From contig JAGYIL010000001.1 in the NCBI GenBank assembly GCA_018402545.1, positions 558,001 to 622,000 on the forward strand: 64,000 bases of DNA, given 5' to 3'. How positions within the stretch are numbered: the stretch's first letter is position 1; each line of letters begins with the position of its first letter. Source of the stretch: Saccharospirillum sp. (GTDB lineage Bacteria; Pseudomonadota; Gammaproteobacteria; Pseudomonadales; Natronospirillaceae). Below are positions 27,551-35,900 of the stretch, one piece after another. A program made the translations under genes and the position numbers. The notes under the pieces were generated by a model. The model did not search any database. It saw nothing but the letters and a program-made list of their open reading frames with translations, and was not told the origin of the DNA.

Positions 27551-28266
27551 TGGGCCTCCCTGGGGGCGAACATAAAGACATCGCTGAGCATGGCGTCGCG
27601 ACGAAAACCTTTGCTGCACAGGCTATCGAGTACGGTATAGACCATGGCTGGCGAGCCGCAGCAAATGGCCTGACACTGGTTCAGATCGCTGTGGTCGCCA
27701 AGAATGCTGTGCACCAGCATCTGGTGTTTGTCGTCCCAGTGGCTGTGCTCGGAGATCAGTGCAGAAACGTGAATATTATCGTGCAAGTCGGCCCAGTTTT
27801 CGGCTTTTTGCAGCATATACAGCTGACTCAGCCGGTGCCCCGACCAGTACAGGTGAATGGAGCGCCGGGTGTGCTGGGAAAGAAGATCTTCAACAATGGA
27901 TTTAACCTGGCTGAATCCGGTTCCCGATGCAATCAGTAACAGGGGGCCGTCTTCTTCAGGTAATACCTCGAGCCGGCAGTCGCCGCCCGCAGGGGCGAGC
28001 TCAACGGAGTCGGCATCTTTCAAATAGTCGATCAGTGCATCCGCCTGGTCGGTGCCCGTTTGAATGTGCAACTCCACACAGGGACTGCTCGGACTGCTGG
28101 CGATGGTGTAATACAGCGAGGTGAAGCCAGGAATCATAAGCTCGGTAAACTGACCGGCACAATAGGAATAGGGGGTGAGCGGCTTGAGTTGAACCATCCA
28201 GACACCACCGCTGAGCTTTTTCAGATCGTGCAGGGTGGCGGTCGTGGTGGCGGATGCTTGAGACAC
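27547..28266 (-). CDS. Fre/LuxG-like NAD(P)H-flavin reductase
   Basis: 239 residues from a GTG at 28266, chosen because GGAG lies seven bases before it and a -10 element fits upstream; a TTG at 28293 would give 248 residues but has no ribosome binding site. The fold is that of ferredoxin-NADP reductase: a flavin-binding barrel, then GTGFSQVKSI and CGSPAMV for the nicotinamide part. In Fre the flavin contact is RxFS/RxYS; here it reads LYYT, so the arginine is lost. In E. coli fre lies beside ubiD, as here, which supports the assignment. Flavin preference may differ. Confidence 0.8.
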   Translation of the reverse strand: MSQASATTTATLHDLKKLSGGVWMVQLKPLTPYSYCAGQFTELMIPGFTSLYYTIASSPSSPCVELHIQTGTDQADALIDYLKDADSVELAPAGGDCRLEVLPEEDGPLLLIASGTGFSQVKSIVEDLLSQHTRRSIHLYWSGHRLSQLYMLQKAENWADLHDNIHVSALISEHSHWDDKHQMLVHSILGDHSDLNQCQAICCGSPAMVYTVLDSLCSKGFRRDAMLSDVFMFAPREAQ

Positions 28267-28284
28267 AGGGTGGCTCCGTTTGGT

Positions 28285-28304
28285 TAATGTCAATGGACAT
28301 TATA
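28285..28304 (-). promoter_or_regulatory. Extended -10 promoter with overlapping palindromic operator
   Basis: On the minus strand TGTATAAT gives an extended -10 (TATAAT at 28304-28299) whose start site would fall near 28291, in front of GGAG and the GTG at 28266. Overlapping it, TAATGTC and GACATTA (28285-28302) form a perfect 7-base inverted repeat with a 4-base spacer. A repressor bound here would block the promoter; the TrmB-like product of the same operon is the natural candidate. No good -35 was found. Confidence 0.5.
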
Positions 28305-28337
28305 CACAGTGGAGCAACCCCGGTGGAACCCTGGCGG

Positions 28338-28760
28338 TCAGGCTGCCAGGCGCTGTTCTGTCGCAGTCTCCTCCTGGTCGATCAGGGTAAATGCCTTTGG
28401 TTGAGCACCCCCGAATTCGACCAGAATCTGCTGAGTCTTGTTCAATGTCAGTAGCTGTGGCCAGATATCGGCCAGAACGGTCTGCACATAGTTATCACCG
28501 GCGGCAAACTCAACAGCGCGGCTCACCGTGGTTTGCCGCGACAGTTGCCACAGATGCACGATATCGATCAGCACAATAAAACCGTTCAGAATCGCTACCG
28601 GCCAGGAGCCAATCAGCAAACCATAGCTGGCAAAGGAGCCCGCGCCGACCAGATTGATCCAGCGCAGCTTGCGAATATCGCTCATCATCAGGGAAATGGC
28701 GATCAACGCCGAGCCCAGGTAGCCGTAGAGCTCCAGCCAGTTCAGTTCCAAACCGTTCAT
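28338..28760 (-). CDS. Small YgjV-like inner-membrane protein
   Basis: 140 residues. About three membrane segments are seen in the first 80 residues (LYGYLGSALIAISLMM, INLVGAGSFASYGLLIG, WPVAILNGFIVLIDIVHLW). The rest is a soluble, acidic tail. The pattern resembles the YgjV family of inner-membrane proteins of unknown function; the match is from memory and not certain. It has its own promoter and lies between ubiD and the flavin reductase gene. No motif suggests an activity. Confidence 0.6.
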   Translation of the reverse strand: MNGLELNWLELYGYLGSALIAISLMMSDIRKLRWINLVGAGSFASYGLLIGSWPVAILNGFIVLIDIVHLWQLSRQTTVSRAVEFAAGDNYVQTVLADIWPQLLTLNKTQQILVEFGGAQPKAFTLIDQEETATEQRLAA

Positions 28761-28799
28761 CAGTGTGCCTTGAGTTATAAAGTTGACTTAATGGTCAGG

Positions 28800-28828
28800 A
28801 TTATAAAGGCACATGATGTTCGATCCAA
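28800..28828 (-). promoter_or_regulatory. Sigma-70-type promoter of the YgjV-like gene
   Basis: On the minus strand TTGGAT (28828-28823) and TATAAT (28805-28800) are 17 bases apart, about 40 bases before the start codon at 28760. It lies in the gap after ubiD. Confidence 0.6.
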
Positions 28829-28864
28829 GTGGCCAGAGTGCAACACTGTGTTCACCAGGTAGCA

Positions 28865-30340
28865 CTAAAATCCCAGTTCCTGCATCAGAGTGTCAACCCG
28901 GGCAGACACTTCCGGGTCTTTGACGATGGCCCGGCCCCATTCCCGGTCGGTTTCGCCCGGCCATTTGTTGGTCGCATCCATTCCCATTTTGGAACCAAGG
29001 CCGGCTACCGGACTGGCAAAGTCGAGATAATCGATCGGCGTATTGTTGATCATCACCGTATCCCGGCTTGGGTCCATGCGGGTAGTGATCGCCCAGATCA
29101 CGTCGTTCCAGTCGCGGGCATTCACGTCATCGTCCACGACAATCACATACTTGGTGTACATAAACTGGCGCAGGAAGGACCAGGCGCCCATCATCACCCG
29201 CTTGGCGTGGCCGGGGTACTGCTTCTTCATGCTGATCACTGCCATGCGGTAAGAACAGCCTTCGGGCGGCAGATAGAAGTCGACAATTTCCGGAAACTGC
29301 TTCTGCAGAATCGGCACGAACACCTCATTCAGGGCTACGCCCAATACCGCCGGTTCATCCGGTGGGCGGCCGGTAAAGGTGCTGTGATAGATCGGGTCGG
29401 TACGGTGCGTCAGCCGCTCAACGGTAAACACCGGGAAGCGTTCCACTTCGTTGTAATAGCCGGTGTGGTCACCGTAAGGCCCTTCGTCGGCCATCTCTTC
29501 GGGGTACAAGTAGCCTTCGAGAATGATTTCGGCACTGGCCGGCACCATCAGATCGTGCGTCTTGCATTTGACCAGTTCAGTCCGGCTATCGCGCAGCAAA
29601 CCGGCAAAGGCATATTCCGACAGAGAGTCCGGCACGGGAGTGACCGCACCAAGAATGGTCGCAGGGTCAGCCCCCAGCGCCACGGCAATCGGAAACGGCT
29701 CGCCAGGCCGCTCTTTCTTCCAGGCCTGAAAATCAAGCGCGCCACCGCGATGCGACAGCCAGCGCATGATCAGTTTGTTCTTGCCAATCACCTGCTGACG
29801 ATAGATCCCCAGATTGGTGCGGCCGCCGTTGGGTCCCTGGGTAATCACCAAGGGCCAGGTGACCAGTGGCGCGGCATCTTCCGGCCAGCACGTCCAGATG
29901 GGCCATTGCGACAGATCCACGTCAGGCCCTTCGAGCACTACGTCCTGGCAAACCGCCTTGCGCACGGTCTTGGGTGCCATCGACAGCACTTTCCTGACCA
30001 GTGGCAGCTTGTCCCAGGCGTCTTTCAACCCCTTGGGCGAATCCGGTTCTTTTAAATAGGCCAGCACCTTGCCAATCTCACGCAGGTCCGCCAGTGATTC
30101 GGCCCCCATGCCCATGGCCACCCGCTCGGGCGTACCAAAGAGGTTGCCCAATACCGGAATGTTGTAACCCGTTGGGTTTTCGAACAACAGCGCCGGGCCT
30201 TGCTGACGCAAAACCCGATCGCACAGATCGGTCATTTCAAGATGGGGGCTGACCGGCTGAGTCACGCGGCGTAATTCACCGCGTGCTTCCAGCCCGGCGA
30301 GAAAGTCTCGGAGGTCTCGGTATTTCATCGGGTCCGGCAT
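28865..30340 (-). CDS. ubiD: 4-hydroxy-3-polyprenylbenzoate decarboxylase
   Basis: 491 residues, very close to E. coli UbiD along its whole length (for example YDLR-like start [20 protein letters not shown]-like [45 protein letters not shown]). It removes the ring carboxyl in ubiquinone synthesis and needs the prenylated flavin made by UbiX, which is not in the window. The start may be the ATG at 30340 or the one four codons later at 30328, which gives MKYRDLRDF. Two palindromic elements lie upstream. Confidence 0.96.
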   Translation of the reverse strand: MPDPMKYRDLRDFLAGLEARGELRRVTQPVSPHLEMTDLCDRVLRQQGPALLFENPTGYNIPVLGNLFGTPERVAMGMGAESLADLREIGKVLAYLKEPDSPKGLKDAWDKLPLVRKVLSMAPKTVRKAVCQDVVLEGPDVDLSQWPIWTCWPEDAAPLVTWPLVITQGPNGGRTNLGIYRQQVIGKNKLIMRWLSHRGGALDFQAWKKERPGEPFPIAVALGADPATILGAVTPVPDSLSEYAFAGLLRDSRTELVKCKTHDLMVPASAEIILEGYLYPEEMADEGPYGDHTGYYNEVERFPVFTVERLTHRTDPIYHSTFTGRPPDEPAVLGVALNEVFVPILQKQFPEIVDFYLPPEGCSYRMAVISMKKQYPGHAKRVMMGAWSFLRQFMYTKYVIVVDDDVNARDWNDVIWAITTRMDPSRDTVMINNTPIDYLDFASPVAGLGSKMGMDATNKWPGETDREWGRAIVKDPEVSARVDTLMQELGF

Positions 30341-30408
30341 ACCTGCTAAAAAGGAAAGACCGAATGCTAATGCATTGGCGGCAATATGACGAATGTGAAG
30401 GGGGTGTC

Positions 30409-30626
30409 GTGTTCTGAGTTAGAAATTCGATGGCTAATCGGTGAGGAGGCAACCTGTACTGATGTGCCGAGAGGGCCACCGGGTACGTCTACTGACGGCA
30501 CGCCGTAAACCCCTCCCTGGGGGCTCGGAGACCACATCCATGTGGTCTAACGGCCGTCAGTAGACGCACCCGACAGCCCTTTGATCACCTCGGGTTAAAT
30601 CATCACGAATTTCTAACTCAGAACAC
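30409..30626 (+). repeat. Nested palindromic element, copy 2, with 21-bp outer inverted repeats
   Basis: The outer arms 30409-30429 and 30606-30626 are perfect 21-base inverted repeats. Inside, 30480-30499 pairs with 30553-30572 (19 of 20). Within that lie a segment CGCCGTAAACCCC and the perfect hairpin AGACCACAT-CC-ATGTGGTCT. Compared with copy 1 the stem bases are different but still pair. It lies upstream of ubiD, 69 bases from its start. With copy 3 it fills the 471-base gap between ubiD and the DUF971 gene; no gene was seen there. Confidence 0.9.
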
Positions 30627-30652
30627 TTACTTGGGCGGTTGCACAAAACTTA

Positions 30653-30765
30653 GTGCTGGGTACCGGGTACACCTAACCGGGGAAGTCTGAGGCATGGATG
30701 CCGAAGCCTAGGCCCCATGGAAGGGTTCACGCCGACCCCGGTTAGGTGTACCCGGTGCCTGGCAC
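30653..30765 (-). repeat. Nested palindromic element, copy 3
   Basis: A 30-bp stem joins 30653-30682 to 30736-30765 with only three G-T pairs as imperfections. Read on the minus strand it encloses TCGGCGTGAA, the hairpin region CCCTTCCATGGGG, CCTAGG, and the hairpin GGCAT-CC-ATGCC. It lies in opposite orientation to copy 2, 26 bases away, and 46 bases beyond the stop of the DUF971 gene. Confidence 0.9.
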
Positions 30766-30811
30766 GGACGACTGGCACCCAACCCAGCCAACCGTTCAAC
30801 CCGGGGGATAA

Positions 30812-31192
30812 TTAGAGCTGCTTAGCCTGAATGAACTGTGGCTCGCGACTGGCGCCGGCCTTACTAAGCCTGTCGAGGTAGGTTTGCCAGTAGGTTTCCT
30901 GGTCGTCGCCCAGCTTGCGCAGATAGGCCCAGTCGTAGAGGCCGGAGTCGTGTCCGTCGTCGAAGGTGATTTTGATGGCGTAGCGGCCGGTGGGTTCGAT
31001 GCCGGTGATGGTGACGTAGCGCTTGCCGATTTGCAGGACTTCCTGGCCGACGCCGTGTCCGCGGACTTCGGCTGAGGGGGAGTGTACTCGAAGGAACTCG
31101 GCGCTTAGGCGATGGTTTGTGCCGTCGGCCCAGCCCAGTTCCAGTTCTGCGGCTTCATTGTGGTAGGTGATGCGTTTGGGGGCCGTACTCAT
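30812..31192 (-). CDS. DUF971 (GbbH-like N-terminal domain) protein
   Basis: 126 residues, a single DUF971 domain (RITYHNEAAELELGWADG, LRVHSPSAEVRGHG, GRYAIKITFDDGHDSGLYDWAYL). The same small domain forms the N-terminus of gamma-butyrobetaine hydroxylase, but here it stands alone, so a hydroxylase activity should not be assumed. A gene of this type follows hslVU in Pseudomonas too. It starts 45 bases after hslU and probably belongs to that operon. Function unknown. Confidence 0.85.
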   Translation of the reverse strand: MSTAPKRITYHNEAAELELGWADGTNHRLSAEFLRVHSPSAEVRGHGVGQEVLQIGKRYVTITGIEPTGRYAIKITFDDGHDSGLYDWAYLRKLGDDQETYWQTYLDRLSKAGASREPQFIQAKQL

Positions 31193-31237
31193 GGCGGTGC
31201 CTCCATGGCGGCGGAGCCGGGCTCCGCCGCCGGCCGG

Positions 31238-32581
31238 TTAGAGGATAAAGCGGCTCAGGTCTTCGTTTTTCGACAGCTCGCCCAGGTACTTGTCGACATA
31301 GGCGGCGTCGATGGTCACCTTTTCGCCCCCCATTTCGCTGGCACGGTAGGAAAGATCTTCGAACAACCGTTCCATAATGGTGTGCAGGCGACGGGCACCG
31401 ATGTTCTCGGTGTTCTCGTTAACCTGGTACGCCGTGTTGGCCAGGGCTTCAATGGCATCGTCGGTGAACTCGATGTTCAGGCCTTCGGCCTGCATCAGCT
31501 CCTTGTATTGCTCGGTGATGCAGTAGTCCGGCTCGGTCAGGATGCGTTTGAAATCTTCCGGCGTCAGCGCATTCAGTTCGACCCGAATTGGCAGGCGGCC
31601 CTGAAGCTCAGGAATCAGATCGCTGGGTTTGGCGAAGTGAAAGGCACCGCTGCCGATGAACAGAATGTGATCGGTGCGGATCATGCCGTATTTGGTGGTG
31701 ACGGTGCTGCCTTCGATCAGCGGCAGCAAATCGCGCTGCACACCCTCGCGGCTGACATCACCGCCGCCCCGGTTTTCGGTTTTGGCGATTTTATCGATTT
31801 CATCGAGGAAGACGATGCCATTCTGTTCGACGGCCTGCACCGCTTGCTGGCGCAGTTCGTCTTCGTTGACCAGTTTGGCGGCTTCTTCATCGGTCAGCAC
31901 ACGCATGGCGTCTTTCAGCTTCATCTTGCGCTTCTTGGTGCGTTGCTTGCCCATGTTGGAAAACATGCTCTGCAATTGGCTGGTCATCTCTTCCATGCCC
32001 GGGGGCGCCATGATCTCTACGCCGCCGGATTGCTCGGCCACTTCCAGCTCAATTTCCTTGTCGTCCAGTTCGCCCTGGCGAATCTTCTTGCGAAAGATCT
32101 GACGGGTGCTGGAATCGGTTTTCGGGGCGTCTTTCTCTTCGTTTTCTTCGCTGTAACCGCCTCGTGCCGGTGGCAGCAGAATGTCGAGGATACGGTCTTC
32201 GGCGGCGTCTTCGGCGCGCGGCCGGGCACTGAGCATAGCCTGCTCGCGGAACATCTTTATACCGGTCTCGGCCAGGTCGCGGACGATGCTTTCGACATCG
32301 CGGCCAACGTAACCGACTTCGGTGAACTTGGTGGCTTCGACTTTGATGAAGGGAGCATTGGCCAGCTTGGCCAGGCGACGGGCAATTTCGGTTTTACCGA
32401 CACCGGTGGGGCCGATCATCAGTATGTTCTTGGGGGAGATTTCTTCGCGCATGCGCTCATCGAGTTGCATGCGGCGCCAGCGGTTGCGCAGGGCGATGGC
32501 CACGGAACGTTTCGCCTGGTCCTGGCCGATGATGTATTTGTCCAGTTCATGAACGATTTCGCGCGGGGTCATGGTTGACAT
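31238..32581 (-). CDS. hslU: HslU, ATPase subunit of the HslVU protease
   Basis: 447 residues. Walker [18 protein letters not shown] (about 57-73) and Walker B FLDEIDKI flank the large I-domain (about 110-240), and the C-terminus ends in the LSRFIL tail that inserts into HslV to activate it. The AAA+ ring unfolds substrates and feeds them to HslV in the cytoplasm. Starts 11 bases after hslV; heat-shock control is likely through the upstream promoter. Confidence 0.97.
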   Translation of the reverse strand: MSTMTPREIVHELDKYIIGQDQAKRSVAIALRNRWRRMQLDERMREEISPKNILMIGPTGVGKTEIARRLAKLANAPFIKVEATKFTEVGYVGRDVESIVRDLAETGIKMFREQAMLSARPRAEDAAEDRILDILLPPARGGYSEENEEKDAPKTDSSTRQIFRKKIRQGELDDKEIELEVAEQSGGVEIMAPPGMEEMTSQLQSMFSNMGKQRTKKRKMKLKDAMRVLTDEEAAKLVNEDELRQQAVQAVEQNGIVFLDEIDKIAKTENRGGGDVSREGVQRDLLPLIEGSTVTTKYGMIRTDHILFIGSGAFHFAKPSDLIPELQGRLPIRVELNALTPEDFKRILTEPDYCITEQYKELMQAEGLNIEFTDDAIEALANTAYQVNENTENIGARRLHTIMERLFEDLSYRASEMGGEKVTIDAAYVDKYLGELSKNEDLSRFIL

Positions 32582-32592
32582 CAGATACCTCG

Positions 32593-33111
32593 TTACAGCG
32601 CTTCAAAAACGGCGTTGTGGTTGGTGAATACGCAGATATCGGCTGCGATATCCAGCGCTCGCCGCGCGATGGCGTCAGCGTCCAGTTCGGTGTTTTCGTG
32701 CAGGGCCCGCGCTGCCGCGAGCGCATAGTTGCCGCCGGAGCCGATGGCGACGATGCCATGTTCCGGTTCAACCACATCGCCGGTGCCGGAGATCACCAGG
32801 GTGGTTTCCTTGTCGGCGACCACCAGCATGGCTTCGAGCCGGCGCAGTGCCCGGTCGCTGCGCCATTCTTTGGCCAGTTCAACGGCTGCACGGGTCAGGT
32901 GGCCGCTGTGCTGCTGCAGGTGGCCTTCGAATTTTTCAAAGAGGGTGAAGGCATCGGCGGTGCCACCGGCAAAGCCAGCGATCACTTTTTCGTGATACAG
33001 GCGGCGTACTTTGCGGGCGTTGCCTTTCATTACGGTGTTGCCCAGGGAGACCTGGCCGTCGCCACCGATCACTACGGTGTTGTCGCGACGCACGGAAACA
33101 ATCGTCGTCAT
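32593..33111 (-). CDS. hslV: HslV, peptidase subunit of the HslVU protease
   Basis: 172 residues from the ATG at 33111. This start gives MTTIVSVRR, so that removal of Met exposes the catalytic N-terminal threonine; the longer readings starting upstream would bury it and can be excluded. The rest follows E. coli HslV closely ([53 protein letters not shown]). It forms the proteolytic core with HslU. Confidence 0.97.
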   Translation of the reverse strand: MTTIVSVRRDNTVVIGGDGQVSLGNTVMKGNARKVRRLYHEKVIAGFAGGTADAFTLFEKFEGHLQQHSGHLTRAAVELAKEWRSDRALRRLEAMLVVADKETTLVISGTGDVVEPEHGIVAIGSGGNYALAAARALHENTELDADAIARRALDIAADICVFTNHNAVFEAL

Positions 33112-33138
33112 CTCTACATCCATTGAGGCTTTGTCGGG

Positions 33139-33166
33139 TATGTGGGGGCGGGCGACAAATTTCAAA
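33139..33166 (-). promoter_or_regulatory. Heat-shock (sigma-32-type) promoter of hslVU
   Basis: On the minus strand TTTGAA (33166-33161, within CTTTGAAA) is followed after 13 bases by CCCCACATA (33147-33139). This matches the sigma-32 consensus CTTGAAA, 13-15 bases, CCCCATNTA, with few differences. The start site would lie about 20 bases before the hslV ATG. hslVU is a heat-shock operon in E. coli. Confidence 0.7.
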
Positions 33167-33198
33167 GTGTTGGCGGGGCGTAAAGGCGGATGTTGAAT

Positions 33199-33386
33199 CT
33201 CAAGTTTCGGAGTTCGCGGTTAGCTTTGTAGTCAGTCGCCCGCACCGGCCACCAGGTAGGGCTATCGAGGGTCGGCGTTAACCCATCCATGGGGCCTGGT
33301 CCGCAGCATCCTTGCTGCGGACCACCCTCGATAGCCCTACCTGGCATCCGGCGCTAATCTTTTACTAGCGAACTCCGAAACTTGAG
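33199..33386 (+). repeat. Nested palindromic element, copy 4, with 19-bp outer inverted repeats
   Basis: Perfect outer arms lie at 33199-33217 and 33368-33386 (CTCAAGTTTCGGAGTTCGC and its complement). A perfect 20-bp inner stem joins 33252-33271 to 33325-33344. Inside are TCGGCGTTAA, the hairpin CCCAT-CC-ATGGG and a perfect 12-bp hairpin at 33297-33324. It lies upstream of hslV and downstream of the SPOR gene. Its outer arms are nearly the same as those of copy 5. Confidence 0.92.
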
Positions 33387-33420
33387 TTGAATGACCCCGA
33401 AGGCCGTCGGGGTCATTCAA
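33387..33420 (-). terminator. 14-bp perfect hairpin after the SPOR gene
   Basis: TTGAATGACCCCGA pairs perfectly with TCGGGGTCATTCAA around a 6-base loop, two bases beyond the stop of the SPOR gene. No T-run follows, so it is either a non-classical terminator or an RNA end-protecting structure for the argS-SPOR transcript. Confidence 0.6.
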
Positions 33421-33422
33421 CG

Positions 33423-34064
33423 TCAGTTCAGATTGCGCACCACGACTTCGTGGTCGAGTTCCGCCAACACATCCTGTGCCCGGTTAAGTCGTGAACGATT
33501 GTCAAAGGGCCCGACCATCACGCGATGGAAAGTGCCTCGGTCGCCGAGGTCGACGGTACTCAGATGCGCTTCAGTCAGGCCGTTGATGATCAACTCGGCG
33601 CGTAACCGGTCGGCATCGGCGACCCTGCTGAAGGAAGCAACCTGAATAATCCAGCGCTCAGCGGCAGCTGGCGTTGCTGGCGCCCGGGTGTCCCTCGGCG
33701 CATCGTCGGCCCCTGGCGGGGTATCTGCTTCCGGCCGGGTCAGTTGAATCGGCACTTCATCGTCGCGCAGCAGCCGGTAGAACTCGAATGCCTGCTCCAG
33801 CGACGGTGTGGTCGATGTTTCTTCTTCCGGTTCCGCAATTGGCTCAGGGTCTGTTTCTGCTGAAGAGCGCGACGGAATCTGAATTTGCTGCACCCGGTCG
33901 CGTACCGCCTGAGCGCCCTGGCCATCGGCCGGAATCTGGCTGAGGTAAGTCAGGAAACCCACAAAGGCGACCGATGCAAGCGTAGTAAACACCCACACCC
34001 AGCGCGGAATGCGGCTGCGTTCCGGCGGGGGCGGTGGTGGCTTGTTGGCGAAATCGCGCGCCAT
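33423..34064 (-). CDS. SPOR-domain protein (FtsN-like)
   Basis: 213 residues. One membrane segment at about 22-43 follows a short basic cytoplasmic end rich in proline (KPPPPPPERSR), then a low-complexity periplasmic linker and a C-terminal SPOR domain (about 138-210: RWIIQVASFSRVADADRLRAEL). SPOR domains bind denuded septal peptidoglycan. The position between argS and hslV is that of the FtsN-like gene of Pseudomonas and of ftsN in E. coli, so a divisome role is likely, though the essential FtsN motif was not identified. Two bases after argS. Confidence 0.85.
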   Translation of the reverse strand: MARDFANKPPPPPPERSRIPRWVWVFTTLASVAFVGFLTYLSQIPADGQGAQAVRDRVQQIQIPSRSSAETDPEPIAEPEEETSTTPSLEQAFEFYRLLRDDEVPIQLTRPEADTPPGADDAPRDTRAPATPAAAERWIIQVASFSRVADADRLRAELIINGLTEAHLSTVDLGDRGTFHRVMVGPFDNRSRLNRAQDVLAELDHEVVVRNLN

Positions 34065-34066
34065 GG

Positions 34067-35752
34067 TTACATGCTCTCCGGTGCACTGACGCCGAGCAGG
34101 TCCAATCCATTGGCCAGTACCTGGCCAACGGCGACCGCCAGGGCGACTCGGCCATTCCGCAATTCGGCGTCATCGACCAGCATGCGGTTATTGTTGTAAT
34201 AGGCATGGAACTGGCTGGCCAGATCTTTCAAAAAAGTTGCGATGCCTGCCGGTTCCAGCGACTGGCCGGCATGGGCCACGGCCTCCGGATAGCGCCGTAG
34301 CTGGGTCATCAGCGCCCGTTCGTCGTCCAACTCCAGTTTGCTCAGAGCGTCGATGCCCTGTTGCTGGTCGTAGCGGAGGCCTTCCTGTTCGAGCTTGCGC
34401 AGCAATGCATGTACCCGGGCATGGGCGTATTGAATGTAATAGACCGGGTTGTCGTTGCTTTGGCTGCGTGCCAGATCGATATCGAACGTCAGTTGCGAGT
34501 CGGCGCGGCGGGAGACCAGGAAGTACCGGGTAGCGTCGCTGCCGACTTCGTCGATGAGATCGCGCAGGGTGACATAGTCGCCGGCCCGCTTGGAAATCTT
34601 AACTTCTTCACCGCCTTTGGTAACCATCACCATCTGATGCAGCACATAGTCCGGGTAGCCTTCCGGAATACCCAGTTGCAGTGCCTGCAGACCGGCACGT
34701 ACCCGGGTGACGGTACTGTGATGGTCCGCGCCCTGTTCGTTGATCACGCGCTTGAAGCCGCGGTCGAACTTGTCTTTGTGGTAGGCAACGTCCGGCAGGA
34801 AGTAGGTGTAACCGCCGTCCCGCTTGCGCATGACGCGGTCTTTGTCGTCACCAAACTCGGTGGTTTTCAGCCAGAGGGCGCCATCCGACTCATAGGTGAA
34901 GCCTTGCTCGATCAGGCGCTGCACCGTCGCTTCCACCTTGCCATCGTCGTACAGCGAGGATTCCAGAAAGAAGACATCGAACCGCACGCCAAAGGCTTTC
35001 AGATCCAGATCCTGCTCGCGGCGAAGGTAGGCGACGGCGAACTCTTGAATGGCATCGAAGTTGTCGGCATCAGCAACACCGGTTACGTGCCGGTCATCGG
35101 CATCAATGGTGTCGCCGTTCATGTAGCTGTTTGCGACATCGGTGATGTAGTTTCCCCGGTAACCATCGGCGGGCCAGCCACTGTCTTCCGGACCCAGACC
35201 CTTGGCGCGGGCCTGGACAGACAAAGTGAGATTCTTGATTTGGGCGCCGGCGTCGTTGTAATAGAACTCCCGGGTCACGTCCCAGCCATTGGCCGCCAGT
35301 AACCGGCACAACGAATCACCAACGGCAGCACCGCGACCGTGACCGACGTGTAATGGGCCGGTCGGGTTGGCTGACACAAATTCGACCTGGACTTTCTCTC
35401 CCTGGCCACTGGCATTGCGACCAAAGGCGGCCCCCTGACTGAGAATATCGGCAACAATTTCCGCACTGGAAGCGCCTGCCAGAAACACGTTAATAAATCC
35501 GGGTCCGGCAATCTCGACTTTGCTGATCAGGGAGTTTTCAGGCAATGCGGCAATGATCTGTTCGGCCATGGCGCGCGGTGGCTGCCCGCAGGGTTTGGCC
35601 AGAGTCAGGGCAATGTTGCTGGCCAGGTCGCCATGCGACTTATCGCGTGTGTTGTCGACCATGATGCGCACCTGGTGTTCCCCGGGAATAACGCCGCTGG
35701 ACTTCAACTGGCTGACAGCCTGGTTCAGTAACTCGGCAACCTGATCTTTCAT
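34067..35752 (-). CDS. argS: Arginyl-tRNA synthetase
   Basis: 561 residues, a class I synthetase. The HIGH-type motif is HVGHGRG (about 132), with the adjacent FVSANPTGP segment, and the KMSK-type motif reads KISKRAGD. The N-terminal Add-1 domain and the C-terminal anticodon-binding helices are complete. It charges tRNA-Arg. A GGGAG ribosome binding site precedes the ATG. Followed by the SPOR gene in one operon. Confidence 0.97.
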   Translation of the reverse strand: MKDQVAELLNQAVSQLKSSGVIPGEHQVRIMVDNTRDKSHGDLASNIALTLAKPCGQPPRAMAEQIIAALPENSLISKVEIAGPGFINVFLAGASSAEIVADILSQGAAFGRNASGQGEKVQVEFVSANPTGPLHVGHGRGAAVGDSLCRLLAANGWDVTREFYYNDAGAQIKNLTLSVQARAKGLGPEDSGWPADGYRGNYITDVANSYMNGDTIDADDRHVTGVADADNFDAIQEFAVAYLRREQDLDLKAFGVRFDVFFLESSLYDDGKVEATVQRLIEQGFTYESDGALWLKTTEFGDDKDRVMRKRDGGYTYFLPDVAYHKDKFDRGFKRVINEQGADHHSTVTRVRAGLQALQLGIPEGYPDYVLHQMVMVTKGGEEVKISKRAGDYVTLRDLIDEVGSDATRYFLVSRRADSQLTFDIDLARSQSNDNPVYYIQYAHARVHALLRKLEQEGLRYDQQQGIDALSKLELDDERALMTQLRRYPEAVAHAGQSLEPAGIATFLKDLASQFHAYYNNNRMLVDDAELRNGRVALAVAVGQVLANGLDLLGVSAPESM

Positions 35753-35900
35753 TGTGTGCGAAACTCCCGTTTATATCGTAGGCGGTACAGAGGCGCTCAC
35801 CCGGCTGGGCGGTGGAGGCAGTGTGAATGCTGGGCATTATCCATGAAACCCTGTCCGGACTCCACCGCTGCTGGCGCTGTCGCGATGAGTCACCGGGTAG

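Noticed and set aside
28829-30055. Open frame of 408 codons on the plus strand
   Set aside because: Antisense to ubiD, which is almost fully conserved with E. coli UbiD; no ribosome binding site and no family.
30409-30626. Insertion sequence or protein-coding mobile element
   Set aside because: The unit is only 218 bases with no open frame; there is no transposase gene in the window and no clear target duplication.
30409-30765. attC sites of an integron
   Set aside because: The palindromes are long and imperfectly similar, but the conserved RYYYAAC/GTTRRRY ends were not found, the neighbouring genes are housekeeping genes on their ancestral order, and no integrase is present.
31112-32578. 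Open frame of 488 codons on the plus strand
   Set aside because: It lies entirely opposite hslU and part of DUF971 and is a by-product of their codon use; the translation has no recognisable family.
33252-33344. Classical intrinsic terminator
   Set aside because: The stems are strong, but none of the seven copies is followed by a T-run, so they cannot be called ordinary terminators.
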